Shown: positions 1 to 7,951 of the stretch, in pieces
How the letters are laid out: each line of letters starts with the position of its first letter
How positions within the stretch are numbered: the first letter of the stretch is position 1
Source of the DNA: Bin76 sp963665765
Lineage (GTDB): Bacteria; Actinomycetota; Acidimicrobiia; Spongiisociales; ZC4RG35
DNA: 64,000 nucleotides
Direction: 5' to 3'
Assembly: GCA_963665765.1 (NCBI GenBank)
Contig: OY762464.1
Location: 1,426,001-1,490,000 of the forward strand
Translations under genes and position numbers: made by a program
Notes under the pieces: generated by a model
Databases searched by the model: none
What the model was told of the DNA's origin: nothing
What the model saw: the letters and a program-made list of their open reading frames with translations, nothing else

Positions 1-86
1 ACCGGGACTTGATCGGCACAGAGCAACTGGCCCGGCTAACCCGCTACGCCGAGTCAGCCACCACCTGGATGAGTCTGTACTCATGA
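1..86 (+). CDS. CoA-transferase subunit A, C-terminal fragment
   Basis: The reading frame enters from the left edge (in frame from base 3) and encodes the last 27 residues of a protein, ending in WMSLYS and a TGA at 84-86. The TGA overlaps the ATG of the next gene as ATGA. Partner subunits of class I CoA-transferases are normally encoded as such overlapping pairs, so this is read as the alpha subunit of the enzyme whose beta subunit follows. The fragment itself is too short to show a domain, so the call rests on context. Confidence 0.55.
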   Translation, partial: RDLIGTEQLARLTRYAESATTWMSLYS

Positions 87-886
87 GATACACTTTCGAC
101 GAGTGGTTCGTCGTGGCCCTGGCCCGCACCATCTTGGATGGCGAGGTAACTTTCCACGGGTTTGCCAGCCCGTGTGCCCAGGTCGCCATGCATCTGGCCA
201 AGCGGACCTTCGCCCCGAACATGATGCTGGTGGAGGGCGCCATGTACGCGGTGAACCCCACTCCCCCTTTCATTCCCCCCACCGGAAACGATGCGGCGCT
301 CAAACAGGGAGCGGTCTACTCCATGCGTTTCGAGGAGTTCTTCGACGCGGCGGTGCGCGGTGATATCGACCGGATGTTTCTGTCCGGCATCCAGATCGAC
401 CGCTACGGAAACGCCAACCTGACGGCGGTGGGCGGAATGCCCAAACCCAAGGTAAAAATAGGGGGAGGCGGCGGGGGATGCAACGTCTCCGCCACGGTGC
501 GGCATCTGACCATCTGGAGCACCAATCACCGGACCGGGCGCTGCCTGGTGTCCGCCTGCGACTTCATAACCGATGTGGGCCACCGGACACCGGCCGGGAC
601 CAGGGCCGACCTGGGATACACGGGCGGGGGGCCCGACTGGATGGTCACGGAACTGGGGATCTTCGACTTTTCCGAGGGGCGGGCCCGACTGCGGCGGATC
701 TTCCCCGATGTGACCCTGGCCGAGATGGAAGAAGCCACCGGATTCGACCTGGAGATCGCCCCCGACCTGGCCGAGGTCGACCCACCCGACCGATCTCAGA
801 TCGACCTGGTGAGGACGCTCGACCCGCTGGGTATCCGCCAAAACGAGTTCCGGCCCGGGGAATTGCAAAGAACCTTCCGGCTGTGA
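83..886 (+). CDS. CoA-transferase subunit B (glutaconate/IpdB-like family)
   Basis: This 267-residue protein has the fold signature of beta subunits of class I CoA-transferases. The visible marks are an N-terminal YTFDEWFVVALARTILDGEV segment, the GIQIDRYGNANLT block near residues 105-118, and a glycine run followed by CNVSATV near 130-145. Such enzymes move CoA between acyl donors and a free acid in the cytoplasm. The start is the ATG at 83, overlapping the previous stop, and the TGA overlaps the GTG of the next gene, so translation is probably coupled. IpdAB opens a steroid-ring CoA thioester and glutaconate CoA-transferase activates dicarboxylates; the substrate here cannot be read from sequence. 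Its place ahead of a 2-KPCC homologue makes acetoacetate or another beta-keto acid a reasonable guess. Confidence 0.8.
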   Translation: MRYTFDEWFVVALARTILDGEVTFHGFASPCAQVAMHLAKRTFAPNMMLVEGAMYAVNPTPPFIPPTGNDAALKQGAVYSMRFEEFFDAAVRGDIDRMFLSGIQIDRYGNANLTAVGGMPKPKVKIGGGGGGCNVSATVRHLTIWSTNHRTGRCLVSACDFITDVGHRTPAGTRADLGYTGGGPDWMVTELGIFDFSEGRARLRRIFPDVTLAEMEEATGFDLEIAPDLAEVDPPDRSQIDLVRTLDPLGIRQNEFRPGELQRTFRL

Positions 887-2931
887 GCCTCGCCTCGGTA
901 TTCAACCCGAAGCGGGTGGCCCTGGTGGGCGCCTCCGAGCGGCCGGGAAAGATGGGGTCGCTTTTGTGGAAAAACCTGTCCGGATTCGAGGGCGAGGTGA
1001 TCCCGGTGACCTCCTCCGCCTCCCAGGTGAGCGGAGTGGCGGCCTACCCTTCCCTGCTGGAGGTGGAGGGTGACGTCGACCTGGCGGTGCTGGCGATTCC
1101 TGCCCACGTTGCCCCCCGGATAGCCCGCCAAGCCGATGCCAAAGGAGTCGGCGCCCTGGTGGTGCTGGCGGGAGGATTCGCCGAGACCGGACCGCAGGGC
1201 GCGGCCCTCCAGGAGGAGTTGGCCGCCGCCGCCGGCAAAGTGCGAGTGGTGGGCCCGAATTGCTTGGGGGTCCAGAATCTGGCCCTGGGTCTCAACGCCT
1301 CCATCACCGGAAGCGCTCGCCTGGAACCGGGCGGGGTGGGCCTGATCACCCAGTCGGGCGCCTACGGCATGGCTCTTCACACCCGAGGCGAGGAGGACCA
1401 CATCCGCTTCGGCAAGGTCTACTCGTCGGGCAACAAGATGAACATCTGGGACCACGAGGTGGTCGAGTACCTGCGGGACGATCCCCAAACCCAGGTGATC
1501 TGCCTGCTGCTCGAGTCCGTCCCGGGAGGGAGGCAACTGGCGGAGGCGATCAGGTCAACCACTCCCCACAAGCCGGTCATAGTCGCCAAGACCGGGCGCT
1601 CTGAGGCAGGCAGCCGAGCGGCCCGATCACATACCGGGGCCCTGGCCGCCGACGACGTCGTCTTCGGGGCCGCCATGCAGCAGGCCGGAGCGTTGGTGGC
1701 CCGCTCGGGTCTGGAGATGCTGGACGTCGCCCAAGTCCTTTCCTCCCAGCCCCACCCGCCGGGAAACCGGGCCGCCATCATCACCAACTCGGGAGGCATG
1801 GGGGTGGAACTGGTGGACCTGTTGAGTGGGGTCGGGGTGGAGACGCCTCGACTCTCCGCCGAGCTAACGGCCCATATCGCCGCCCGATTGCCTCCTTTCG
1901 GCTCGGCGGGCAACCCGGTGGACATGACTCCGGTGTGGGCTCGTTTTGCCGAGCTCTACCCATGGCTGATCGAGACCCTGGCTCGTTCGGGAGAGGTCGA
2001 TTTGGTCATCCCCATCCTGTTGCAAAGAGCCGCCATGGACACCGCCGCTCTGGAGGGCGTGCGTACCACCGTCAACCGGTTGCGCACCGACGGGGTAAAC
2101 ATCCCGGTGTATGGATGCTGGGTCGCTCCCCGCTCGGTTCGGTCCAATGCCGATCCTCTTCAGGAGGCGGGGATCCCCTGCCTGGAGTGGCCGGAACGCA
2201 CCGCCCGGGCCGTCGGGCACGCGGTGGGTTACGCCCAGAGGGTGCCTCGGCCCAGAGTGATGGAATCGGTTCCCTCGCCTCAGCCACCACCGTTGGCGCC
2301 CGGTCTTCTGCCGGTCCTGACCGCTTCCCGGCTCCTGGCGGAACATGGGGTCGCCACCGTGGAAACCGTTTTCTGCCAAAGCGCTTCCCAAGCCCTTGAG
2401 ACGGCGGCGACCTGGCCAGGTTCGGCGGTGATGAAAACCTCGTCGTCGGTGGCGCATCGCACCGAGATCGGGGGAGTTCGCCTGGGCTTGTCCGGAGCTG
2501 CGCAGATCAACGCGGCTTTCCGTGATCTGGCCTCGGCGACGGGGTCGGTGCTCCTCCAACCTCGGTTGGAGGGCATGGAGATGGTGGTGGGAGGACTTCG
2601 GGACCCCTCCTTCGGCCCGGTGGTGATGGTAGGGATGGGAGGAACGGCGGTGGAGGTAACCGAGGATGTGGTTTTCGCCCTGGCGCCGGTGAGCACCGAG
2701 GAAGCGCTGGGTATGTTGGAATCGCTCCGGGGATACCCCTTGCTGGGCGGTTTCCGGGGCGCCGAGGCCAGGGACATAGCCGGTTTGGCCCGCGTCGTGA
2801 CATCCGTCGGGAGATTGCTGAACAGCCATCCTGATATTGTTGAGGTCGATTTGAACCCGGTGCTGGTGACCGCCCGGGAAGCCATCGCCGTAGATTGGAA
2901 GCTGACCGCAGGCGCCAAGCCCCTTCCGTAA
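883..2931 (+). CDS. Acyl-CoA synthetase, NDP-forming (acetate-CoA ligase type)
   Basis: The GTG at 883 overlaps the previous TGA and gives 682 residues, a normal length for fused NDP-forming acyl-CoA synthetases. Domains in order are a CoA-binding Rossmann part (residues 1-130, starting FNPKRVALVGASERPGKMG), succinyl-CoA-synthetase-like ligase parts with SGAYG and SHTGALAADD (around 240-260, the His being the usual phospho-acceptor region), and a C-terminal ATP-grasp part (from about 470, ending EVDLNPVLV). These enzymes make or use acyl-CoA with ADP and phosphate in the cytoplasm. The reading frame is open further upstream into the CoA-transferase gene, but that stretch has no homologous character. 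The acyl substrate is unknown. Operon position suggests it activates the same acid pool as the CoA-transferase. Confidence 0.85.
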   Translation: MSLASVFNPKRVALVGASERPGKMGSLLWKNLSGFEGEVIPVTSSASQVSGVAAYPSLLEVEGDVDLAVLAIPAHVAPRIARQADAKGVGALVVLAGGFAETGPQGAALQEELAAAAGKVRVVGPNCLGVQNLALGLNASITGSARLEPGGVGLITQSGAYGMALHTRGEEDHIRFGKVYSSGNKMNIWDHEVVEYLRDDPQTQVICLLLESVPGGRQLAEAIRSTTPHKPVIVAKTGRSEAGSRAARSHTGALAADDVVFGAAMQQAGALVARSGLEMLDVAQVLSSQPHPPGNRAAIITNSGGMGVELVDLLSGVGVETPRLSAELTAHIAARLPPFGSAGNPVDMTPVWARFAELYPWLIETLARSGEVDLVIPILLQRAAMDTAALEGVRTTVNRLRTDGVNIPVYGCWVAPRSVRSNADPLQEAGIPCLEWPERTARAVGHAVGYAQRVPRPRVMESVPSPQPPPLAPGLLPVLTASRLLAEHGVATVETVFCQSASQALETAATWPGSAVMKTSSSVAHRTEIGGVRLGLSGAAQINAAFRDLASATGSVLLQPRLEGMEMVVGGLRDPSFGPVVMVGMGGTAVEVTEDVVFALAPVSTEEALGMLESLRGYPLLGGFRGAEARDIAGLARVVTSVGRLLNSHPDIVEVDLNPVLVTAREAIAVDWKLTAGAKPLP

Positions 2932-2959
2932 ACAAAAGACGCGAAAGGAACTCGAGAAC

Positions 2960-4531
2960 ATGACTATCACCGCTTGGGACATCCGCAGCGAAACCTTGAG
3001 CATCAACGAGTGGGCGCCGGAGATCGACTCCCTGTTGGAAGATCCGAAAGACCGGCGGGTGGTTTTCAATGTGGACGACGCCGATACCCGCCCCTACGAC
3101 GCCATCTTCCTGGGTGGCGGGGCGGCGGGTCGTTTCGGCTCGGCATACATGCGAGCGATGGGAGGACGGCAACTGATAATCGAAGAGTGGCCCTTCCTGG
3201 GCGGCTCATGTCCGCACAACGCCTGCGTTCCCCACCATCTTTTCAGCGAAGTGGCGGCGGAGTTGATGCTGGCTCGAACTTTCAGCGGACGATTCTGGTT
3301 TCCCGACATGAACGGAAAGATCACCTCCATCAAGGAAATCGTGGATCTCTTCCGGGCGGGGCGGATCGCTCCCCATGCCATTATGAACTTCCAGAGCAAG
3401 GAGCAACTTGACCTCGAATACGTGCTGAACGCCCGGGGCAGGATCATCGACGCCCACACTGTGGAGGTGGCGGGTCGAACCTTCACAGCCAAGAACCTGA
3501 TCCTGGGCCTCGGGGCCCGATCGCGCCCATTGGACTGCCCGGGGGCCGACCTGCATGGGGTCTACACCTACGAGACTCTGGTGGAAGACCTCGACTACGA
3601 GCCCGGCGACACGGTGGTGGTGATCGGCGGATCCAAGACCGCGGTGGAATATGGGTGCTTTTTTCAGGCCACCGGACGGCGCACCATCATGGTGGTCCGC
3701 TCCGAGTTGCTGAAGATCCTCCCGGACGGCGAGTCCCGCGACTATGCCATCACCATGATGCGGGAACAGGGCCTGGAAATCTGGGAGAATTCGGTGGCCA
3801 CCCACCTCGAGGGGGACGAAAACGGAAAGGTACGGGCGATAACCATCCTGACTCCGGAAGGCCCCCGGCGGGTCGAGACCGACTTTGTGTTCCATGGCCT
3901 GGGCGAGATCCCCAATTCGGAGATGGCGGTGAAGAAGTTGGGAGTGAAGGTGGGGGAGGAGGGCCAGGTGATCGTGAACCCGCAAATGCAAACCTCGGTC
4001 CCCGACGTCTACGCCATCGGCGATTTGATCGGACGCCCGATGGAGATGTTCAAGGCCCGCAAATCCGGGATGTACGCCTCCCGCCACATCATGGGCGAGG
4101 ATGTCCACTACGCCTTCGACGAGTTCCCGGATTTCCTGCACACCCACTACGAGGTGTCCTGGTTCGGCCTGGGGGAAGAAGAAGCCCGGGAGAGATACGG
4201 CGACGTGACCATCATAAAGATGCCGCCGGAAAGCGAGGACGGGTGGGAAGTGGCCTTGCCCGCCACCGACCGGACCATGCTCTACGCCTTCGCCGACCCT
4301 CGGAAGTCGGGCTTTCAGAAGTTGATCATCGATTCGGCTTCCCGGCGGGTGGTGGGAGCACACCATGTCGGGTATGGCGCCCGAGACGCCTTCCAGTATT
4401 TGTTCCAGATGTACCGGCGCGGATTGACCATCGACGATTTGGCGGTGATGGACGAGCTCTTCCTGAACCCCACCCACTTCATCCAGCTCTCCCGTCTGCG
4501 TGCCGGCGCCAAGAACCTCCAAGACCTCTAA
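2960..4531 (+). CDS. xecC: 2-oxopropyl-CoM reductase (carboxylating), 2-KPCC homologue
   Basis: This 523-residue flavoprotein belongs to the NADPH:disulfide oxidoreductase family and matches 2-KPCC along its whole length. That enzyme cleaves 2-ketopropyl-coenzyme M and carboxylates the product to acetoacetate in bacterial propylene/epoxide metabolism. FAD-binding GGGAAGRFGSAY lies near 52-63, the redox-active pair C84/C89 in GGSCPHNACVPHH, and the NADPH Rossmann GGSKTAVEYGCFF near 222-234. Met142 in the IMNFQSKEQ block corresponds to the substrate-pocket Met. Most telling is DELFLNPTHF near the C-terminus, with Phe501 and His506, where ordinary disulfide reductases have His-Glu. The 28-base spacer carries AAAGGAA before the ATG. 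ComA follows 23 bases later. Partner enzymes (epoxyalkane:CoM transferase, hydroxypropyl-CoM dehydrogenases) are not in the window, so the natural substrate remains open. Confidence 0.9.
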   Translation: MTITAWDIRSETLSINEWAPEIDSLLEDPKDRRVVFNVDDADTRPYDAIFLGGGAAGRFGSAYMRAMGGRQLIIEEWPFLGGSCPHNACVPHHLFSEVAAELMLARTFSGRFWFPDMNGKITSIKEIVDLFRAGRIAPHAIMNFQSKEQLDLEYVLNARGRIIDAHTVEVAGRTFTAKNLILGLGARSRPLDCPGADLHGVYTYETLVEDLDYEPGDTVVVIGGSKTAVEYGCFFQATGRRTIMVVRSELLKILPDGESRDYAITMMREQGLEIWENSVATHLEGDENGKVRAITILTPEGPRRVETDFVFHGLGEIPNSEMAVKKLGVKVGEEGQVIVNPQMQTSVPDVYAIGDLIGRPMEMFKARKSGMYASRHIMGEDVHYAFDEFPDFLHTHYEVSWFGLGEEEARERYGDVTIIKMPPESEDGWEVALPATDRTMLYAFADPRKSGFQKLIIDSASRRVVGAHHVGYGARDAFQYLFQMYRRGLTIDDLAVMDELFLNPTHFIQLSRLRAGAKNLQDL

Positions 4532-4554
4532 GCAGGCAACTTTAAGTAGGCAAC

Positions 4555-5418
4555 ATGACCACCTGGCAAGAGATTGCCCTGCCGGCCGATGTGATAGACG
4601 CCCGCACCGGCCGGGAAAGGGAGATCGGCTTGACCATGGTGATCGACAGTGGCTTGGGCTTGACGGCCAGCCGGGACGTGCTTTCGGTGGCCGGCCGCTG
4701 GATCGATCATTGGAAGCTGAGCTTCGGCACCTCGGCTCTGATGCCCGAGGACATCCTGGCGGAAAAACTTGCCCTGATCAAGGGTGCGGGGATCCTGGTC
4801 TTCCCGGGAGGAACCCTGTTCGAATCGGCTGTTCTCCACGACCATGGCGAGGACTACTTCGACAAGGCCGCCGAACTGGGGTTCACCGCGGTGGAGATAT
4901 CGGAAGGAACCCTCGATCTCCCCCTCGACCAGCGACTGTCATTCATCAGGGCCGCCGCCCGGACCGGATTGACCGTTATCTCGGAGGTGGGCAAAAAGGA
5001 CCCCCTGGGACAACCCACCCCCCGGGAATTGGCCGAGCAAGCCTTGCGGGATCTGGCGGAGGGAGCTCGATGGGTGGTGGTGGAGGGCCGGGAATCGGGG
5101 CGGGCGGTGGGAGTTTTCAACAACTACGGCGGGGTGGACCTACGGAGTGTGGAAACCATTGCCCACCATGCCGAGGAAGCCTTGGACCGATTGGTGTGGG
5201 AGGCGCCCATCAAGAGCCAGCAGGTGACCTTCATCCAGCGGTTCGGACCTAACGTGAATCTGGGCAACATCCACCCGAACCGGGTCCTGGCAACCGAAGC
5301 CCTCCGCACCGGCCTACGTTTCGAAACCCTGCAAACGGTGGTCAGGGCGCGGCAGTCGGGTCCGGCCGAGCAGGGCCAATCAAGCCCTTTGGTGAGAGCC
5401 TTTTTCCCCACCCCCTGA
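4555..5418 (+). CDS. comA: Phosphosulfolactate synthase (ComA family)
   Basis: This 287-residue protein of the ComA family would join sulfite to phosphoenolpyruvate, giving phosphosulfolactate, the first committed step of coenzyme M synthesis by the PEP route. Recognisable blocks are HWKLSFGTSALMP (residues 52-64, with Lys54), FPGGTLFE (83-90), FTAVEISEGTL (110-120), ISEVGKKDP (142-150), WVVVEGRESG (173-182) and NVNLGNIHP toward the C-terminus, in the order known for this TIM-barrel family. It begins at an ATG 23 bases after the 2-KPCC stop. The pairing with a coenzyme M-using enzyme supports a real coenzyme M role rather than a ComA-like protein recruited elsewhere. No ComB, ComC or Xcb-type later enzymes lie in the window. 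Confidence 0.87.
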   Translation: MTTWQEIALPADVIDARTGREREIGLTMVIDSGLGLTASRDVLSVAGRWIDHWKLSFGTSALMPEDILAEKLALIKGAGILVFPGGTLFESAVLHDHGEDYFDKAAELGFTAVEISEGTLDLPLDQRLSFIRAAARTGLTVISEVGKKDPLGQPTPRELAEQALRDLAEGARWVVVEGRESGRAVGVFNNYGGVDLRSVETIAHHAEEALDRLVWEAPIKSQQVTFIQRFGPNVNLGNIHPNRVLATEALRTGLRFETLQTVVRARQSGPAEQGQSSPLVRAFFPTP

Positions 5419-5420
5419 GG

Positions 5421-6341
5421 TCATCGACCGGCCAGATCCGCCAGGAGCTCCACGGTGGCCGCCGTACCGTTTCCTGTGTCGAACGGAACCGCCCACACAT
5501 CGGTGGCGCCGGCCTCGAAAAAAGCTTGCAGCCCCGAGCGCACTGCCTGCTCGTCTCCGCCGATCACCACCTCGGCCGGGCCCTCTGCTCCGGCACGATC
5601 CAACATGCGCCGATAGTTGGGGAGCATGCCGTACATGGCGAAGGTGGAGGCAGCCACCTCCTGAACCCGGTCCCGATCGTGGTCGAGAGCCACGGGTATT
5701 CCGGCCACTATTCGTGGCGAGGACCGGCCCGAAATCTCAGCTCCCTTCACCGCCATCGGCGCTACCACCCGTTCGATGTACCGGGACCCGGCCATCCAGG
5801 TGTTCACCCCATCCGCCAACTCCCCACCCAATCGACACATGGCCGGGCCGACCGCCCCCACTATCACGGGAACCGGACCGGCGCCCGGAAACCGGATTCC
5901 GGCTTGCACCCGATAGTGCTCCCCTTGGAAAGAACACTGCCCGGAGGTCAATAGGGCATTGAGGATCGTCAGGTATTCCCGCAGATGACCCAGCTGGCTC
6001 GAATAGTCCAATCCGTGCATGTTCTCGATCACCACCCGGTGGGAAACCCCCACTCCCAACACCAGGCGACCCGAAGCCAATTCTTGAACGGTGGCCGCCG
6101 CCTGAGCCAGAGCAACCGGATGTCGCGGATAGGTGGGGATCACCCCCACCCCCAGCTCGATCCGGGACGTCGCTCGGGCGGCGGCAGCCAACATCGTCAA
6201 CGAGTCCATGTGTCGACTGAAGTGATTGCACCAAGCGGCGCCAAACCCCGCCTGCTCGGCCGCCACGGCATCGGTCACCACGTCGCTGGGCGACCGGGGC
6301 ACACCCAAGCCCTCCGAGCCGATGGTTGCCACGATCCGCAT
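5421..6341 (-). CDS. LLM-class (F420-dependent type) oxidoreductase
   Basis: The 306-residue product has the luciferase-like monooxygenase TIM barrel: an opening MRIVATIGSEGLG, GAAWCNHFSRHMDSLTMLAAAARAT near 30-55, IELGVGVIPTYPRHPVALAQAAATVQ near 58-85 and GRLVLGVGVSHRVVIE near 90-105. Actinobacterial members mostly use coenzyme F420, and that is inferred here from family habit. The start at 6341 is chosen because GAGAGGAG sits about nine bases upstream; an in-frame start 44 codons earlier adds only Pro/Ser-rich sequence. It converges on comA with a two-base gap, so the two are not co-transcribed. Substrate unknown. Confidence 0.8.
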   Translation of the reverse strand: MRIVATIGSEGLGVPRSPSDVVTDAVAAEQAGFGAAWCNHFSRHMDSLTMLAAAARATSRIELGVGVIPTYPRHPVALAQAAATVQELASGRLVLGVGVSHRVVIENMHGLDYSSQLGHLREYLTILNALLTSGQCSFQGEHYRVQAGIRFPGAGPVPVIVGAVGPAMCRLGGELADGVNTWMAGSRYIERVVAPMAVKGAEISGRSSPRIVAGIPVALDHDRDRVQEVAASTFAMYGMLPNYRRMLDRAGAEGPAEVVIGGDEQAVRSGLQAFFEAGATDVWAVPFDTGNGTAATVELLADLAGR

Positions 6342-6491
6342 TTTGGGAAACTCCTCTCGCGAAGGCCGGTATGAAGAACCCTTCCAGCCCGAAAGCGTAC
6401 CCGACCACCGGCGCCCCGCCGCCGCGTGCCCGGCCGGGGACGGATTCGCTAAAGGCTGGGCGTTTCCCGCCACCCCCGGGACCCGGGAGAA

Positions 6492-7874
6492 TCAGCTGGT
6501 ACAGGCCACCCCATCGTTGTTCCCGTCGAGTCTGTCATAGTCCTGGCCCACCACGGTCAGCGGCTTGAAACGGCCGGGAACATCGCCACAGTTGACATCG
6601 TTGCTCCGATTGCCGAGCGCAGGAATCGCCGCGCAGGGATCGCCGGCTTGGGAGGTGTAGGGACAGTCGGCGCCGGCAGTAGCAGCCGCCGCCACGGTGG
6701 TGGTGACCGCCACCGGCCGGGCGGCAATCGGCACGGTGGTGATCGTTACCTGGGCGCCACAGGTGTCCAGCATCTCTTCCAAGGCCCGCACTTCGGCCCG
6801 GTCGGCGGACAGACCCCAGGCGGCCTTGACCGTGACCCAATCCACGGCGTATCTGCACCAGACAGACCGATCGGGGGGTCTCCACTCGGAGGGATCGCGC
6901 GACCCCTTGGAGCGGTTGGAGGAAGCGCTGACGGCGGTGAGCGCCTCCGGGTGAACGAGGTCGTTGGCATAGCTGCTCTTCCGGGATGAACTCCATTGCC
7001 AGGCGCCCGAGAAGTGGGCTTCGGCCAGGGGAACCATGTGATCGATGTCCAACTCCGACGAATCGTCGATCGCCCTCCCGTCATACCATGACAGCCAGGT
7101 TCCATCGGAGCGCCCCTCGTCTTCCAGAACCGCGCAGCGGGTGTTGCATCCGGACCTGACCCGGGTCCACGATCCGTACAGATCGCGATCGTACGCCACT
7201 CCCCCGTTGCCCTCCTCCGTCACTTCCAAAACGGACGGCGCCCCGGCAGCCACGGTGGTGGTTCGATTGGTTGCTGCGCCGGTGGTGGTCGTCACCGGCA
7301 AGGTCGTGGTAGTAGACGTCAACGTAGTGGTTGACGGGACGGTGGTAGTGGTTGAGGGTGCCGGCGTGGTAGTAGAGGGGGCGGTGGTGGTAGCGGCTTC
7401 GGCCCCGGTTGCGTCGGCCGTGGTGGGCGGCGAAGCAGCGGCATCGACCTCCTCGGTTTCAGCTTCGGCCGGAGACAACTCGATGGTGGTGGTCGTATCG
7501 ACTACCCCGGTGGGGGTAGCGGTAGTCGTAGTGGTGGGCGCCGCCCCGGCGGTGGTCTGCTCCGGGGGCTGGTTCAAGGCTTCCCCGATGCCCGCCATCG
7601 GATCGATAATCAGGACATTCAGCCACAGCAACTGGAGCAGGCCGGCCGACACCATCAACAGCAGCATCGACCATCGTCGTCCGCCTCCCGGCGGAGGTCG
7701 GTAGGAGAGCCGCCAGAACCAAGCGGCCACCATGGCCGGCAGCAAGACAATGGTCATCGCCCCGAACAGGAACCACACCAGGACTTTGAACCATCCGTGG
7801 CGGTAGGTGGCCACCCGCGCTTTTATCCTCTGATACAGGGAGACCAAGGGGAAGGAGGGGCGGGAAGGCGGCAT
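6492..7874 (-). CDS. Membrane-anchored HNH (DUF1524-type) nuclease with excalibur domain
   Basis: This 460-residue protein has two hydrophobic segments (about 28-52 and 70-90), then about 110 residues of Thr/Ala/Pro-rich linker, then a catalytic region and a C-terminal calcium-binding excalibur motif. The nuclease part contains ELDIDHMVPLAEAH (His of the HNH core), NDLVHPEALTAVSASSNRSKG and RDPSEWRPP, typical of secreted DUF1524 HNH proteins. The end reads RLDGNNDGVACTS, a near-standard excalibur DxDxDGxxCE motif with the final Glu replaced. Membrane segments plus linker suggest an enzyme tethered to the outer face of the cell membrane. The ATG at 7874 has only a weak ribosome binding site. 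It lies downstream of selB with a hairpin between, so it is probably separately transcribed. Biological role unknown; extracellular DNA use or defence are possible. Confidence 0.8.
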   Translation of the reverse strand: MPPSRPSFPLVSLYQRIKARVATYRHGWFKVLVWFLFGAMTIVLLPAMVAAWFWRLSYRPPPGGGRRWSMLLLMVSAGLLQLLWLNVLIIDPMAGIGEALNQPPEQTTAGAAPTTTTTATPTGVVDTTTTIELSPAEAETEEVDAAASPPTTADATGAEAATTTAPSTTTPAPSTTTTVPSTTTLTSTTTTLPVTTTTGAATNRTTTVAAGAPSVLEVTEEGNGGVAYDRDLYGSWTRVRSGCNTRCAVLEDEGRSDGTWLSWYDGRAIDDSSELDIDHMVPLAEAHFSGAWQWSSSRKSSYANDLVHPEALTAVSASSNRSKGSRDPSEWRPPDRSVWCRYAVDWVTVKAAWGLSADRAEVRALEEMLDTCGAQVTITTVPIAARPVAVTTTVAAAATAGADCPYTSQAGDPCAAIPALGNRSNDVNCGDVPGRFKPLTVVGQDYDRLDGNNDGVACTS

Positions 7875-7929
7875 GAAATTCCCAGCTTATCCGCCCGACC
7901 GGAATTCCCGGAGGAGCGAAAGATGTTCC

Positions 7930-7950
7930 ACCGCCTCAAGCGGAGGCGGT
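7930..7950 (-). terminator. Hairpin after selB
   Basis: ACCGCCTC (7930-7937) pairs perfectly with GAGGCGGT (7943-7950) around a five-base loop, directly downstream of the selB stop on the minus strand. There is no clear U-tract, so it may be a weak terminator or an mRNA 3' end stabiliser. Confidence 0.4.
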
Positions 7951-7951
7951 C

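Noticed and set aside
7875..7951. Possible selC (tRNA-Sec) next to selB
   Set aside because: Only an eight-base hairpin is present; no acceptor or anticodon arm with TCA can be drawn.
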